A stretch of 64,000 bases of DNA. It comes from Streptomyces sp. P3 (GTDB lineage Bacteria; Actinomycetota; Actinomycetes; Streptomycetales; Streptomycetaceae). The DNA is taken from positions 5,907,501-5,971,500 of the forward strand of contig JAFEKX020000001.1 of assembly GCA_016893485.2 (NCBI GenBank), read 5' to 3'. A program made the position numbers and the translations under genes. This document shows, one piece after another, positions 1 through 9,407 of this stretch. A model generated the notes under the pieces. That model had not been told where the DNA came from. It saw only the letters and a list, made by a program, of their open reading frames with translations, and did not search any database. The first letter of the stretch is position 1, and every line of letters begins with the position of its first letter.

Positions 1-10
1 GGAGGCGTCC

Positions 11-171
11 ATGTCGGCTTCAGAGGATCAGCGTGAGTGGGCGCGGCCGTGTGCGGTGTCCATGCGGGAGTTGTTGGCTGCGGGGGAAGCGGCGCGGGCT
101 GTATCTACCCGCCTCGGGCGCCGGAGCCTCTGGACGTGCCGGGCGAGCGGGCTCAGCGAGAAGCGGCGTAG
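11..171 (+). CDS. Small conserved hypothetical protein (one indel)
   Basis: The ATG at 11 follows a GGAGG ribosome site at 1-5. The first part reads MSASEDQREWARPCAVSMRE. A one-base loss in a C run near 109 breaks the frame; restoring it gives a C-terminus PPRAPEPLDVPGERAQREAA and a TAG at 169-171, for about 53 residues. The mix of Leu/Ala-rich N-terminal helix and Pro-rich tail suggests a small soluble protein. No function is recognised. The indel correction is inference. Confidence 0.5.
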
Positions 172-189
172 TCGGTCGCCTGCCGGTCG

Positions 190-235
190 GTGGGGGCTTG
201 GCGCGCAGTTCCCCGCGCCCCTGGGTGGGTGGCCT
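190..235. repeat. Streptomyces interspersed repeat, copy A
   Basis: The core GCGCAGTTCCCCGCGCCCC is the recurring Streptomyces intergenic element also seen here inverted at 7888-7945 and, in a related form, at 50715-50785. It lies between the end of the first small gene and the stop of the minus-strand gene at 254. Confidence 0.5.
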
Positions 236-253
236 GGGGCGTGTTTGATTCGT

Positions 254-814
254 CTAGCGGATTACCACGATGTTCTGGCCGATCGTTGCGAATTCCCACA
301 TGGCCGCGCCGTCGGCGATCGACTCGCGGATGCCGCCTGACTTCGTCGTGGGGTCGGGCTGTGCCGTTTCGCCGCTTACCGGCGCGCTGAAGCCGATGGC
401 GACGCCCTCGGCGTTGGTGAAGCGGACTACGTGCTGGATGGGGGGTGCCGTCGGTGCCGAGGATGGCGTTCGAGCGGGAGGTCACCGGGTAGGTGCCCGT
501 GGGCGGGTCGACCGTGCCGGGGGTGACCTTGAACGTGCGGGTGACCTTGTTGTTCTCGGCGACCAGCCACACCCGGTCGTCGTCCACCGAGTACACGACC
601 CGCTCGCCACTGCCGGACTCGGTGGGCAGCGCGGCGGGGTTCTTCTTGTCGCGCGGGGCCTTCTTGGCGGCCACCGCGGCGGGCGCGGCGCTCGCGTGGG
701 CCGCGTCCCCATCCCGGGCGGGACCGTCGCGGACGCCTGATAGGCGAGGAAACCGACCGTGGCGACGGCCGCCACGGTGAGCCCGGCCACGATTCCCGCG
801 CTGCTGCCGGCCAT
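254..814 (-). CDS. Secreted/anchored YkuD-fold-like protein lacking the catalytic cysteine (two indels)
   Basis: It starts MAGSSAGIVAGLTVAAVATV, a single N-terminal membrane segment (residues about 5-25) followed by an Ala/Lys linker. The rest resembles a small L,D-transpeptidase (YkuD) fold: VVYSVDDDRVWLV, then TGTYPVTSR, and a C-terminus SGGIRESIADGAAMWEFA then GQNIVVI. Active YkuD enzymes carry S-H-G-C-(I/V)-R at this place; here the Cys position is Gly and the catalytic His motif is absent. One-base losses in G/C runs near 705 and 440 break the frame. It probably does not catalyse cross-linking; a peptidoglycan-binding or structural role is inference. Confidence 0.6.
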
Positions 815-966
815 CGGCGCCCACCTCCGCGTCTCGTCCGTCCTGTGACGGTGTCCGTACGGTCCCGTACATCCCGTAAGTCCGGTGACCCTAGGTGACC
901 GTAGCAGTCGGGGCCGGGGTGACCAGGGCGGCCGTGCTCGCGGCGCCGGAGCCGTAGGCTGTTTGC
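815..966. other. Divergent intergenic region of the ykuD-like gene and tsaB
   Basis: 152 bp separate the two starts. It must hold promoters for both genes. I see no clear sigma-70 hexamer pair or strong palindrome in it. Confidence 0.3.
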
Positions 967-1623
967 GTGCTCTTGCTCGCTCTGGATACCGCCACCCCCG
1001 CCGTCACCGTCGCCCTGCACGACGGCGAGGCCGTCATCGCCTCGTCGAGTCAGGTGGACGCGCGCCGCCACGGTGAGCTGCTGCTCCCCGCCGTCGACCA
1101 CGTGCTCGCCGAGGCGGGGGCTCAGGCTCGACGCCGTCACCGGAATCGTCGTGGGCATCGGCCCCGGCCCCTACACCGGACTGCGCGTCGGGTTGATGAC
1201 CGCCGACACCTTCGGCCTCGCGCTCGGCGTCCCCGTGCACGGTGTGTGCACGCTGGACGGCCTCGCCTACGCCGCCGACCTCGACGGCCCCTTCGTCGTG
1301 GCCACGGACGCGCGGCGCAAGGAGGTGTACTGGGCGCGCTACGCCGACTCGCGTACGAGGGTGACCGACCCGGCCGTCGACCGGCCCGCCGACATCGCCG
1401 ACGAGGTCGCGGGGCTGCCCGCGGTCGGCGCCGGTGCGCTGCTCTACCCGGACACCTTCCCGGCCGCGCACGAGCCGGAGCACGTGTCCGCCGCCGCGCT
1501 CGCCTCGCTGGCCGTCGAGAGACTCGCGGCGGGCGTCGAACTCCCCCCGCGCCCCGGCCGCTGTACCTGCGCAGGCCGGACGCCCAGGTGCCCAAGAACT
1601 ACAAGGTGGTCACCCCCAAGTGA
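967..1623 (+). CDS. tsaB: tRNA t6A37 biosynthesis protein TsaB (two indels)
   Basis: TsaB is the inactive ASKHA-fold partner of TsaD in threonylcarbamoyl-adenosine (t6A) formation at tRNA position 37. The GTG start gives LLALDTATPAVTVAL, then GIVVGIGPGPYTGLRVG, the typical TsaB signature, and ends YLRRPDAQVPKNYK. A run of five Gs at 1116-1120 (one too many) and a C-run loss near 1550 break the frame; since the gene is normally essential, these are most likely sequence errors. The stop overlaps the GTG start of rimI (GTGA), so tsaB-rimI-tsaD form a translationally coupled operon. Confidence 0.88.
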   Translation: MLLLALDTATPAVTVALHDGEAVIASSSQVDARRHGELLLPAVDHVLAEAGAQARRRHRNRRGHRPRPLHRTARRVDDRRHLRPRARRPRARCVHAGRPRLRRRPRRPLRRGHGRAAQGGVLGALRRLAYEGDRPGRRPARRHRRRGRGAARGRRRCAALPGHLPGRARAGARVRRRARLAGRRETRGGRRTPPAPRPLYLRRPDAQVPKNYKVVTPK

Positions 1624-2171
1624 CCGAATCCCTGAGCCCTCGGCTGCGCGAGATGCGCTGGTGGGACATCGATCCCGTGCTGGAACTGGAGAAGGACCTC
1701 TTCCCCGAGGACGCCTGGTCCCGGGGCATGTTCTGGTCCGAGCTGGCGCACGCGCGCGGCGCCGAGGCGACCCGGCGGTACCTGGTGGCCGAGGTGACCG
1801 GCGAGCAGTACGAGGGCGGTGTCCGGGTCATCGGCTACGCGGGTCTCGCCACCAACGGCGACCAGGCCGACGTCCAGACCATCGCCGTCGCCCGCGACCA
1901 CTGGGGCACCGGCCTCGGCGCCACCCTGCTGACCGAACTGCTCACCGCGGCAAGCGAGTTCGAGTGTGCCGAGGTCATGCTGGAGTGCCGCGTCGACAAC
2001 GTCCGCGCGCAGAAGCTGTACGAGCGCTTCGGCTTCGCCCCGATCGGTTTCCGGCGCGGCTACTACCAGCCGGGCAATGTCGACGCCCTGGTGATGCGCC
2101 TGACCACAGATCCCGACAGCAGCTCCGCTGCGGAGTCACCTTCCGTACAAGGAACCGAGATCCATGACTGA
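1620..2171 (+). CDS. rimI: Ribosomal-protein-alanine N-acetyltransferase RimI
   Basis: GNAT-family acetyltransferase of 183 residues. The family acetylates the N-terminal alanine of ribosomal protein S18. The acetyl-CoA loop is seen as VARDHWGTGLGATLL (about residues 90-105), followed by LECRVDNVRAQKLYERFGF, the standard RimI C-terminal signature. The GTG at 1620 was chosen because it overlaps the tsaB stop by four bases. The gene also overlaps tsaD (ATGACTGA at 2164-2171). Intact. Confidence 0.9.
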   Translation: MTESLSPRLREMRWWDIDPVLELEKDLFPEDAWSRGMFWSELAHARGAEATRRYLVAEVTGEQYEGGVRVIGYAGLATNGDQADVQTIAVARDHWGTGLGATLLTELLTAASEFECAEVMLECRVDNVRAQKLYERFGFAPIGFRRGYYQPGNVDALVMRLTTDPDSSSAAESPSVQGTEIHD

Positions 2172-3258
2172 CGAACCCCTTGTGCTCGGCATCGAGACCT
2201 CCTGCGACGAGACCGGCGTCGGGATCGTCCGCGGCACCACCCTGCTAGCGGACGCGGTCGCGTCCAGCGTCGACGAGCACGCCCGCTTCGGCGGGGTCGT
2301 ACCGGAGGTGGCGTCCCGCGCCCACCTGGAGGCGATGGTCCCGACGATCGAGCGCGCGTTGAAGGACGCGGGCGTGAGCGCCCGTGACCTCGACGGCATC
2401 GCGGTCACGGCGGGCCCGGGGCTCGCGGGTGCCCTGCTGGTCGGCGTCTCCGCCGCCAAGGCGTACGCCTACGCCCTCGGCAAGCCGCTCTACGGCGTGA
2501 ACCACCTCGCCTCCCACATCTGCGTGGACCAGCTGGAACACGGCCCGCTCCCCGAACCGACGATGGCGCTCCTGGTGTCCGGCGGTCACTCCTCGCTCCT
2601 CCTCTCCTCGGACATCACCTCGGACGTACGGCCGCTGGGCGCGACGATCGACGACGCGGCGGGCGAGGCCTTCGACAAGATCGCGCGCGTGCTGAACCTC
2701 GGCTTCCCGGGCGGCCCGGTCATCGACCGGTACGCGAAGGAGGGCGACCCCACGGCGATCACGTTCCCGCGCGGACTGACCGGCCCGCGCGACCCGGCGT
2801 ACGACTTCTCCTTCTCCGGGCTGAAGACGTCCGTGGCCCGCTGGATCGAGGCGAAGCGGGCGGCGGGGGAGGACGTGCCGGTGCGCGACGTGTCGGCGTC
2901 CTTCCAGGAGGCCGTCGTCGACGTCCTGACCCGCAAGGCCGTACGGGCCTGCAAGGACGAGGGCGTCGACCACCTGATGATCGGCGGCGGCGTCGCCGCC
3001 AACTCCCGTCTGCGCGCCCTGGCCCAGGAACGCTGCGAGGCCGCCGGCATCCGCCTCCGCGTCCCGCGCCCGGGGCTCTGCACGGACAACGGCGCGATGG
3101 TCGCCGCCCTGGGCGCGGAGATGGTCGCCCGCAATCGCACCCCGTCCGACTGGGACCTCTCGGCGGACTCGTCCCTCCCGGTGACGGACCCGCACGTCCC
3201 GGGACACCACCACCACGACCACGTCCACGAGGTCAGCAAGGAGAACCTGTACTCGTGA
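2164..3258 (+). CDS. tsaD: tRNA N6-adenosine threonylcarbamoyltransferase TsaD
   Basis: The catalytic t6A enzyme, 364 residues, transfers threonylcarbamoyl from the adenylate to A37 of ANN-decoding tRNAs. The N-terminus LGIETSCDETGVGIV, the metal-binding histidines in YGVNHLASHICVD (about residues 113-125) and ALLVSGGHSSLLL are family hallmarks. The C-terminus has a His-rich tail (PGHHHHDHVHE) seen in Streptomyces homologues. Overlaps at both ends show operon coupling. Intact. Confidence 0.95.
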   Translation: MTDEPLVLGIETSCDETGVGIVRGTTLLADAVASSVDEHARFGGVVPEVASRAHLEAMVPTIERALKDAGVSARDLDGIAVTAGPGLAGALLVGVSAAKAYAYALGKPLYGVNHLASHICVDQLEHGPLPEPTMALLVSGGHSSLLLSSDITSDVRPLGATIDDAAGEAFDKIARVLNLGFPGGPVIDRYAKEGDPTAITFPRGLTGPRDPAYDFSFSGLKTSVARWIEAKRAAGEDVPVRDVSASFQEAVVDVLTRKAVRACKDEGVDHLMIGGGVAANSRLRALAQERCEAAGIRLRVPRPGLCTDNGAMVAALGAEMVARNRTPSDWDLSADSSLPVTDPHVPGHHHHDHVHEVSKENLYS

Positions 3259-3508
3259 CGGTCGCGCTGATGTGGGAGGCCCGAGCGGTCCCGGGCAGAG
3301 GCGAGGACCTCCTCACCTGGGCACGGGCCCAGCGACTCCCCGCCGAACCCCTGCGCCGGGAGTTCCTCCGCGCCCCCAGGACCGAGTCCTCGTCCTCACG
3401 TGGTGGGACGCGGAGTACGATGCGGAACTGCCCGAACTCCCCGAACCGGATGGGGAGTTGGTGACTCGGGCGGTGCATCGGTGGCGGTTCGAGTCGGTGG
3501 GCGAATAG
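3255..3508 (+). CDS. Small uncharacterised protein downstream of tsaD (one indel)
   Basis: The GTG at 3255 overlaps the tsaD stop. It begins VTVALMWEARAVPGRGEDLL and, after a lost C in the run near 3370, continues QDRVLVLTWWDAEYDAELP and VHRWRFESVGE to 3508. The roughly 84-residue size and alternating strands resemble small dimeric alpha+beta barrel (antibiotic monooxygenase-like) proteins, but I cannot confirm this. It is probably the last gene of the tsa operon. Confidence 0.55.
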
Positions 3509-3554
3509 CCGGCCGGTCCACCCCGGGAACCAACTGATCCTGTGGAGGTCCGTC

Positions 3555-3731
3555 TTGAGGCGTGTGGCCCTGGCCCTCGGCCTGGGGATCGTGGCGATGA
3601 CGATCTCGTCCCTGATCACCGATCACGCACTGCCGCCGCTGCTGGAGGTCGTGACGTACCTGGTCGTGGCGTTCGCGGTGCTGGGCCTGATGGCTCTGAG
3701 ACGGACGGCCCGGCACAAGCCCGGCAGGTAG
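3555..3731 (+). CDS. Small membrane protein, 58 residues, TTG start
   Basis: A TTG at 3555 sits six bases after GGAGGTC (3544-3550), a strong ribosome site. The product, beginning LRRVALALGLGIVAMTISSL, has two hydrophobic segments (about residues 3-20 and 30-47) joined by a short acidic turn and ends in a basic tail RRTARHKPGR, so both ends are probably cytoplasmic. Function unknown. A strong hairpin follows at 3752-3787. Confidence 0.6.
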   Translation: MRRVALALGLGIVAMTISSLITDHALPPLLEVVTYLVVAFAVLGLMALRRTARHKPGR

Positions 3732-3751
3732 CGACTGAGGACGAACGGGCG

Positions 3752-3787
3752 GGCGGGGCGGCACCGTCGGTCAGGCGCCGCCCCGCC
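3752..3787. terminator. Bidirectional hairpin between convergent genes
   Basis: GGCGGGGCGGC (3752-3762) pairs perfectly with GCCGCCCCGCC (3777-3787) around a 14-base loop. It lies between the stop of the small membrane protein and the stop of the convergent GH3 gene. Confidence 0.65.
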
Positions 3788-3796
3788 CCGCCGCCG

Positions 3797-6097
3797 TCAC
3801 TCACCCAGGCCGACCTCGCACCGCAACCGCCGCTCCGTCCCCAACTCCCGTACGGACCCCGTCACGTTCAACCGGGTCGTGTGCCGTACGTCCGCGCTCG
3901 ACGCCGCCAACCTCAGTTCCAGTACGCCTGGTTCGACCACTCGGCGGCCCGTGCGGTCGGTGAAGGCCGAGAGGTCGGTGTGGAAGTGGAAGGTCAGCCG
4001 GGTCGACTCGCCCGGTGCCAACTCCAGCCGCCGGTAGGCGATCAGGCGGACGTCCGGGCGGGTCACCGAGGCGACCGGGTCGTGCAGGTACAGCTGGACG
4101 ACCTCCGTGCCGGAGCGGTCGCCGGTGTTGCGGACGGTGACCGGCAGGTCATAGGAGCCGTCCGTGTCGATCTCCGGGACCGGGGACTCGGTGACCTCCC
4201 ACGCGAAGCTCGTGTACGAGCGGCCGTGGCCGAAGGGGTAGAGCGGGGTCGGATCGAGGTTGCTGACCTCGTCGGCGAGGCCCAAAGGGGGTTGGAGGTA
4301 TGTCCAGGGCTGGCCGCCGGCTGCCTGCGGGACGCTCACCGGGAGGCGGCCGGACGGGTTCACGCGGCCCGAGAGGACGCCGGTGACCGCGGGGCCGCCC
4401 TCCTCGCCGGGAAGAACGCCTGGACCACCGCGCCGAGGCGGCCCTGCCAACGGCCCAGCGCGTAGGGGCGGCCGGTCAGCAGGACCAGCACCACCGGGAC
4501 GCCGGTCGACACCAACGCGTCCAGCAAGTCGGCCTGGACGCCCGGCAGTTGGAGGTCCGCCACATCGCAGCCCTCACCCGACGTACCGCGCCCGAACAGG
4601 CCCGCCCGGTCACCGAGCACCGCCACGCACACGTCCGCCTCCGCCGCCCGCGCGACCGCCTCCTCGAACCCGGAGGTGTCCGGGTCGGAGACATCGCATC
4701 CTTCGGCGAACGTCACCTTGGCATCCGGGAGTTCGGACCGCAGCGACTCCAGCACCGTCGGGATCTCGATGCCCATCGGCACCTCGGGGTGGTGCGTCCC
4801 CACGTGGGACGGGAAGGAGTAGCAGCCGAGCATCGCCAGCGGGTCCGCCGCCCTCGGGCCCACCACCGCTATCCGCGCCTCCGGCGGGAGCGGGAGCACA
4901 CCGTCCGGGTTGTCCAGCAACACCACCGATTCTTCGGCGAGTTGGCGGGCCAGGGCCCGGTTCGCCGTCGAGTCCAGGTCGATCGGGCCCGTCGGCTCCG
5001 GTGACCAGTCCTCGTCCAGGAGCCCCAACTCGGCCTTCTGCGACAGCACTCGACGCGCCGCCCGGTCCACGAGCGCCTCCGGGATCTCCCCTGCCCGCAC
5101 CGCCTCGACGAGCGGCTTGCCGTAGCACTTCAGCGTCGGCAGCTCCACGTCGATCCCCGCCGCCAGCGCCGCGTGCGCGGCCTGCGCCGGACTGCCCGCG
5201 ACCCGGTGGAGCGTCTCCAGGAAGCCGATGCCGAAGTAGTCGGCGACGACCGTGCCGGTGAACCCCAGTCGTCCCGCAGGAGTTCGGTCAGCAGCCGCGG
5301 GTCCGCCGACGCCGGGACGCCGTCCGTCTCGTTGTACGCCGCCATCACCGAGCGCGCCCCGCCCTCCCGCAGCGCCATCTCGAACGGCGGCAGCGTGACG
5401 TCCGCGAACTCCCCGCACCCCCGCCCGCACCGGCGCCAGATTCCCGCGCCCCCACGGAGGACGCGTACCCGGCGAAGTGCTTCAGCGTCGCGACCACCCC
5501 GGCCGACTCCAGCCCCCGCACATAAGCCGCCCCGATCGTCCCCACCAGATACGGGTCCTCGCCGATCGTCTCCTCCACCCGCCCCCACCGCGGATCCCGT
5601 ACGACGTCCAGGACCGGGGCGAGCCCCTGGTGGACGCCGGCCGAGCGCAGGTCCGCGCCGATGCGCCGGGCCATCTCCTCGACCAGCCCCGGATCGAAGC
5701 TCGCGCCCCACGCCAGCGGCACCGGGTACGCCGTCGCGCCCCACGCGGTGAAGCCCGCCAGGCACTCCTCGTGGGCGACCGCCGGGATGCCGAAACGCCC
5801 CGCCGCCGCGATCCGGCGCTGCGCGCGGGCCAGCGCCTGCGCGCCCAGCTCCGGGTCCACCGGCGCCGTACCGAAGGAACGGGTGAGCTGGCCGAGCCCC
5901 AGGGTGATCAGTTCGTCCCAGTCGTAGTCCGAGGTCATCTCGCGCTGGAGCAGGGCGACCCCGTCGCCGTCCGTGGCGGCGCCCACCCAGACGCCGTAGA
6001 GCTGGGCGGTCTTCTCCTCCAGGGTCATCCGGGCGAGGAGGTCGTCGACGCGGGCGGCGGCGGGCAGGGCGGGGTCGCGCCAGGGGGCGGTGGTCAT
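3797..6097 (-). CDS. bxlA: Glycoside hydrolase family 3 beta-xylosidase/beta-glucosidase, BxlA-like (several indels)
   Basis: A cytoplasmic GH3 enzyme with no signal peptide. It starts MTTAPWRDPALPAAARVDDL and LARMTLEEKTAQLYG, contains KHFAGYASS, and has the GH3 nucleophile region FTGTVVADYFGIGF (Asp). The second (alpha/beta) domain carries ARIAVVGPRAADPLAMLG and ends with a fibronectin III-like domain (YPFGHGRSYTSF onward). The frame breaks near 5450, 5405, 5268 and 4412, all in G/C runs. Its place after a three-gene sugar importer, with a xylanase nearby, matches bxlA, which cleaves imported xylobiose in Streptomyces. The beta-xylosidase specificity is inferred from context; beta-glucosidase is the alternative. 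Confidence 0.8.
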
Positions 6098-6131
6098 GAA
6101 ACTCCGTTCAGGAAAGGTGAGTTGGGGCAGC

Positions 6132-7038
6132 TCACTTGCCGCCCACGCCCATCAGGCCGCCGACCAGGGCGCGCCGGGCCACCAGGTAGACGGCGAAGAT
6201 CGGAATGCCGGAGAGGACGACCGAGGCGAGCAGGGCCGGGATGTTCACGCCGAACTGGCTGACGTAGTTGAAGAGTCCGAGCGTGAGGACCCGGGGCCCG
6301 TCGGACTGGGTGAAGATCAGCGGGAAGAGGAAGCCGTTCCAGGCCTGGAGCGCCGAGTAGACGACGACCGTGCTGATCCCGCCCTTGGTCATCGGGATGA
6401 CCAGCTGGAACAGCATCCGCGTCGCCGAGGCCCCGTCGTCGAGCGCCATCGCCTCGTACAGGTCCTCCGAGATGTCCCGCAGCGTGCCGGTCAGGATCAG
6501 CACGGACACCGGCATCGCAAAGGCCGCCGTAGGCAGGATCACCGCCAACAGGCTGTCGTACAGGTCGAGTTTGGCGATCATCAGGTACAGCGGGACGACG
6601 ACCGCCTGGGCCGGGATGGCAACTCCCAGCAGGAACAGCCGGAAGGCCCCGCCCGCCCACACCGTCCGGGTGCGTACGGCCACGTAGGCCAGCGGCACGC
6701 ACAGCACCAGGACGATTCCCACGACCGACCGCCGCCGCGACCAGCGCGGTGTTGGCGAGGAAGTGGCCGAAGCCGTTGTGCAGGACGGTGTTGTAGTTGG
6801 CGAACGTCGGATCGGTGGGCGGCTTCAGGGCGTTGTTGCCCAGCGCCTTGTCCTGGCGGGTGAGCGAGGCCGAGATCATCGCGTAGATCGGCACGATGAC
6901 GACGGCGAGCCAGAGCAGCGAACCGAGCCCCGCCACGGGGTTGGGCCGCTTGCTCCAGTGCCGGCGCCTTCGGGTGCGCGGTGGTTCCACCGGTTCCCCC
7001 GCCGTCTTCACCGGACGCGGCAACGTGTCGTGTGACAC
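6132..7038 (-). CDS. bxlG: ABC sugar transporter permease, BxlG-like (one indel)
   Basis: Carbohydrate-uptake (CUT1) inner membrane permease. The basic N-tail (RTRRRRHWSKRP) leads to about six membrane segments. The EAA loop that contacts the ATPase is clear: YEAMALDDGASATRMLFQ then VIPMTKGGI. One base is missing near 6728, before the second half MGIVLVLCVPLAYVAVRT. The GTG start lies 4 bp after the stop of the upstream permease, so the two are coupled. No ATPase is encoded in the cluster; Streptomyces CUT1 systems usually share the ATPase MsiK encoded elsewhere. Confidence 0.85.
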
Positions 7039-7042
7039 TCCG

Positions 7043-7967
7043 TCACATCCCTTCGCGGGTACTGCGCATGGCGCCGAAACCGGTGAGCCGGACCAGGACC
7101 AGGGACAGCGCGGTGGCGATGACGACCAGGAAGGTCGCGATCGCGCTCGCGTAGCCGAAGTCGTAACTCTTGAACCCGGCCTCGTACATCAGGTACGGCA
7201 GGATCGCCGTGTCCGTACCGGGGCCGCCCTGGGTGAGGATCAGGACGGTCTCGAAGTACGTCAGCGACCCGACGATCATCAGCACGCTCGATGTCGTGGC
7301 CGTGTTGCGGAGCTGGGGCAGCGTGATCGAGAAGAACTGCCGGTACCGTCCCGCCCCGTCAATTGCCGCCGCCTGATAGAGCACTTCGGGAATCTGCCGG
7401 GCCCCGCCCTGATAGATCAGCGTGTGGAAGGGGATGAACTGCCACCCCCGACGAACACGATCGCGAGGAACGCCCCACTCGTCGTCCCCAGCGTGTCCTG
7501 ATGGATGACCCCGAAGTTCGGATCGAGCAGCGCGTAGAAGAGCAGCGCTATCGCCGTCGAGGACAACAGGAACGGCACGAAGAAGATGGCGGAGAGCACG
7601 GCCCGGTTGCGCTGCCGCCCCGCCGCCCACACACCGAGCAGCAGGGACACAGCGGTCTGGAAAACCCAACTGGTCACCGTCAACAGCACGGTGATGGTGA
7701 GGATTGAGTCAGCCGATCGTCATGCAGCAACTTGTCCCAGTTGGCGAGCCCGACCGGTTTCGGATCCCCGAGCCCGTTCCATTTGGTGAAGGACAGATAC
7801 ACCGCGAGGACCATGGGAGCCACGGCGAAGAAGACGAAGAACAACACCCCGGGCACAGCCAGGAGAGCGTGCGGCGCACCGCCCCGATAGGGGCGCGGGG
7901 AACTGCGTGACCAGCCACGACGGGCCCGCACCTGAACGGCGGGCCCCTCCGCGGAGCGCTCGCTCAC
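7043..7967 (-). CDS. bxlF: ABC sugar transporter permease, BxlF-like (two indels)
   Basis: First permease of the operon. The GTG start overlaps the binding-protein stop (GTGA). Membrane segments include HALLAVPGVLFFVFFAVAP; the EAA loop reads YQAAAIDGAGRYRQFFSIT and is followed by LPQLRNT. Frame breaks lie near 7705 and 7445. Oddly, the codons for about residues 10-28 (RARRGWSRSSPRPYRGG) are made of a Streptomyces interspersed repeat (7888-7945), so the cytoplasmic tail seems to derive from a repeat insertion or from a recruited start. Confidence 0.82.
7888..7945. repeat. Streptomyces interspersed repeat, copy B, inside bxlF coding sequence
   Basis: The element GGGGCGCGGGGAACTGCG followed by TGACCAGCCACGACGGGC matches the family usually found between genes (compare copies at 190-235 and 50715-50785). 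Here it is read as the first codons of the permease on the minus strand. Confidence 0.5.
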
Positions 7968-9290
7968 TTCAGCCCCTTGAGCGCCGACACGAACTGCGCC
8001 GGCGAACTCTTCCCCACGAACAGCTTGTTGATCTCGGTCAACATCGGCGTCGACACATTCGGATCCACCGCCTGATCCCAGCTCAACGTGAACGCGGGCG
8101 CCTGCTGCACCATCTGGTACTGGAACTTCGCGAACTCTGGGTTGGGCGAGGACTCCAGCAACTTCTCGGCGTTGGACGTGGTCGGAATGTCCCCGTTGGC
8201 GACCAAGTCCTTCGCATACGCCTCCGACGCACAGTCCCGCAGAAACGCGATCGCCGCGTCCTTGTTGCCCGTACGCGCGTTCACGGACCAGTAGTTGGTG
8301 GGGTTACCGACGACGTTACGAATATCGCCCGCACCCCCTCGTACTTCGGGAAGGCGACCCACCCCAGGTTGTTCTTCGCGAAGTCGGGGAACTTCCCGAG
8401 CTGCGTCGAGTACTCCCACGACCCCATCAGATGCATCGCCGCCTTCCCCTTGGCGAACACCGCGGGCGCACCGCCGTTGACGTACGACACGGAGCTGAAC
8501 CCCTTGCCGAACGCCCCGTCGTCGATGAGCTGCTTGACGGTCTCGGCGGCCTTGAGGACGGCGGGGTCACCCCACCCGGATGCGTCCCCGTTCTTGATCT
8601 TGTCGAAGACCTCGGGCCCGCCGATCCGGTCGACGAGGTACTCCAGCCACATCAACTCGGGCCAGATGTCCGCGCCCCGAGCGCGAACGGAGTGATGTTC
8701 GCGGACTTCAGCTTCTTGTTGATGTCGAGCAACTCGGCCCAGGTGGTGGGCGGTTGGAGCTTGTGCGCGGCGAAGACGGTCTTGTTGTAGAAGAGGATCA
8801 CCGGCTGCATACCGCGCATCGGTATGCCGTAGTTCCTGCCCTTGAGCGCGCCCGCCGCGAGCACGGAGGGCAGGAAGCCGTCCTTGAGGACCGGGTCGCT
8901 CTTGATGGTGTCGGTGAGGTCGACCAGCTGGTTCGCCTCCTGGTACGCCTTGATCGAGCCGCCGCCCCAGTTGAAGAAGACGTCCGGCGCGTTCGGCGAG
9001 CCCATCGCGGTGCGCAGCTTGGCCGGGTAGTCCGTGCCGGGCACCTTCTCCAGCTTGATCTTGCCCTTGGCCTTCTTCGCCGCCGCCGACGCGTTGAACC
9101 GAGTGACGGCCTTGACCTGCACCTTCGCCGCGTCGTCGCCGTAGGTGAAGGCGGTGACCGTGCTGCTGCCGCCGGTGCTGTCACTGGAACCGCAGGCCGT
9201 GAGTCCGGTCGTGAGCAGGGTGGTGGCACCGGCGCCGAGCACCCAGCGCCTGCTGAACGTACGCCCGCCGTTGGACGTGTTGGGCTCCAT
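7964..9290 (-). CDS. bxlE: Lipoprotein sugar-binding protein, BxlE-like (two indels)
   Basis: Extracellular solute-binding protein of a CUT1 importer. The N-terminus has a twin-arginine-like SRRWVLGAGATTLLTTGLTAC with the lipobox ending at Cys, so it is a membrane-anchored lipoprotein. The body has DVFFNWGGGSIKAYQEANQL, a typical ligand-lobe segment, and ends ALKGLK. Losses of G near 8677 and 8335 break the frame. It is the first gene of the operon and diverges from bxlR over two operator-like sites. In Streptomyces thermoviolaceus BxlE binds xylobiose; the same ligand is inferred here. Confidence 0.85.
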
Positions 9291-9316
9291 GAAAAGCACA
9301 GTCAGCACCTCTCGTG

Positions 9317-9327
9317 CGAATGTTTCG
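9317..9327. promoter_or_regulatory. BxlR-type operator 1 in the bxlE-bxlR divergent region
   Basis: CGAATGTTTCG is a palindrome (CGAA-N3-TTCG) differing at two central bases from CGAAACTTTCG found before the xylanase. It lies 27 bp upstream of the bxlE start. Confidence 0.6.
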
Positions 9328-9337
9328 AGCCGTTCTA

Positions 9338-9348
9338 CGAATGTTCCG
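9338..9348. promoter_or_regulatory. BxlR-type operator 2 in the bxlE-bxlR divergent region
   Basis: CGAATGTTCCG repeats operator 1 with one mismatch, exactly 21 bp downstream (two helical turns), so dimers on both sites would sit on the same DNA face. It overlaps a second palindrome, GTTCCGGGAAC (9343-9353). Confidence 0.5.
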
Positions 9349-9371
9349 GGAACGTAAGACGCGCGAGGGGG

Positions 9372-9400
9372 TTCGTCAAGAGGTCGCGCAGGGATACGAT
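9372..9400 (+). promoter_or_regulatory. Candidate promoter of bxlR, probably leaderless
   Basis: TACGAT (9395-9400) is a fair -10 box, 17 bp after a weak -35 TTCGTC (9372-9377). The ATG begins eight bases after the -10, and no ribosome site precedes it, so transcription would start at or next to the start codon. Confidence 0.4.
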
Positions 9401-9407
9401 CGCCGCC

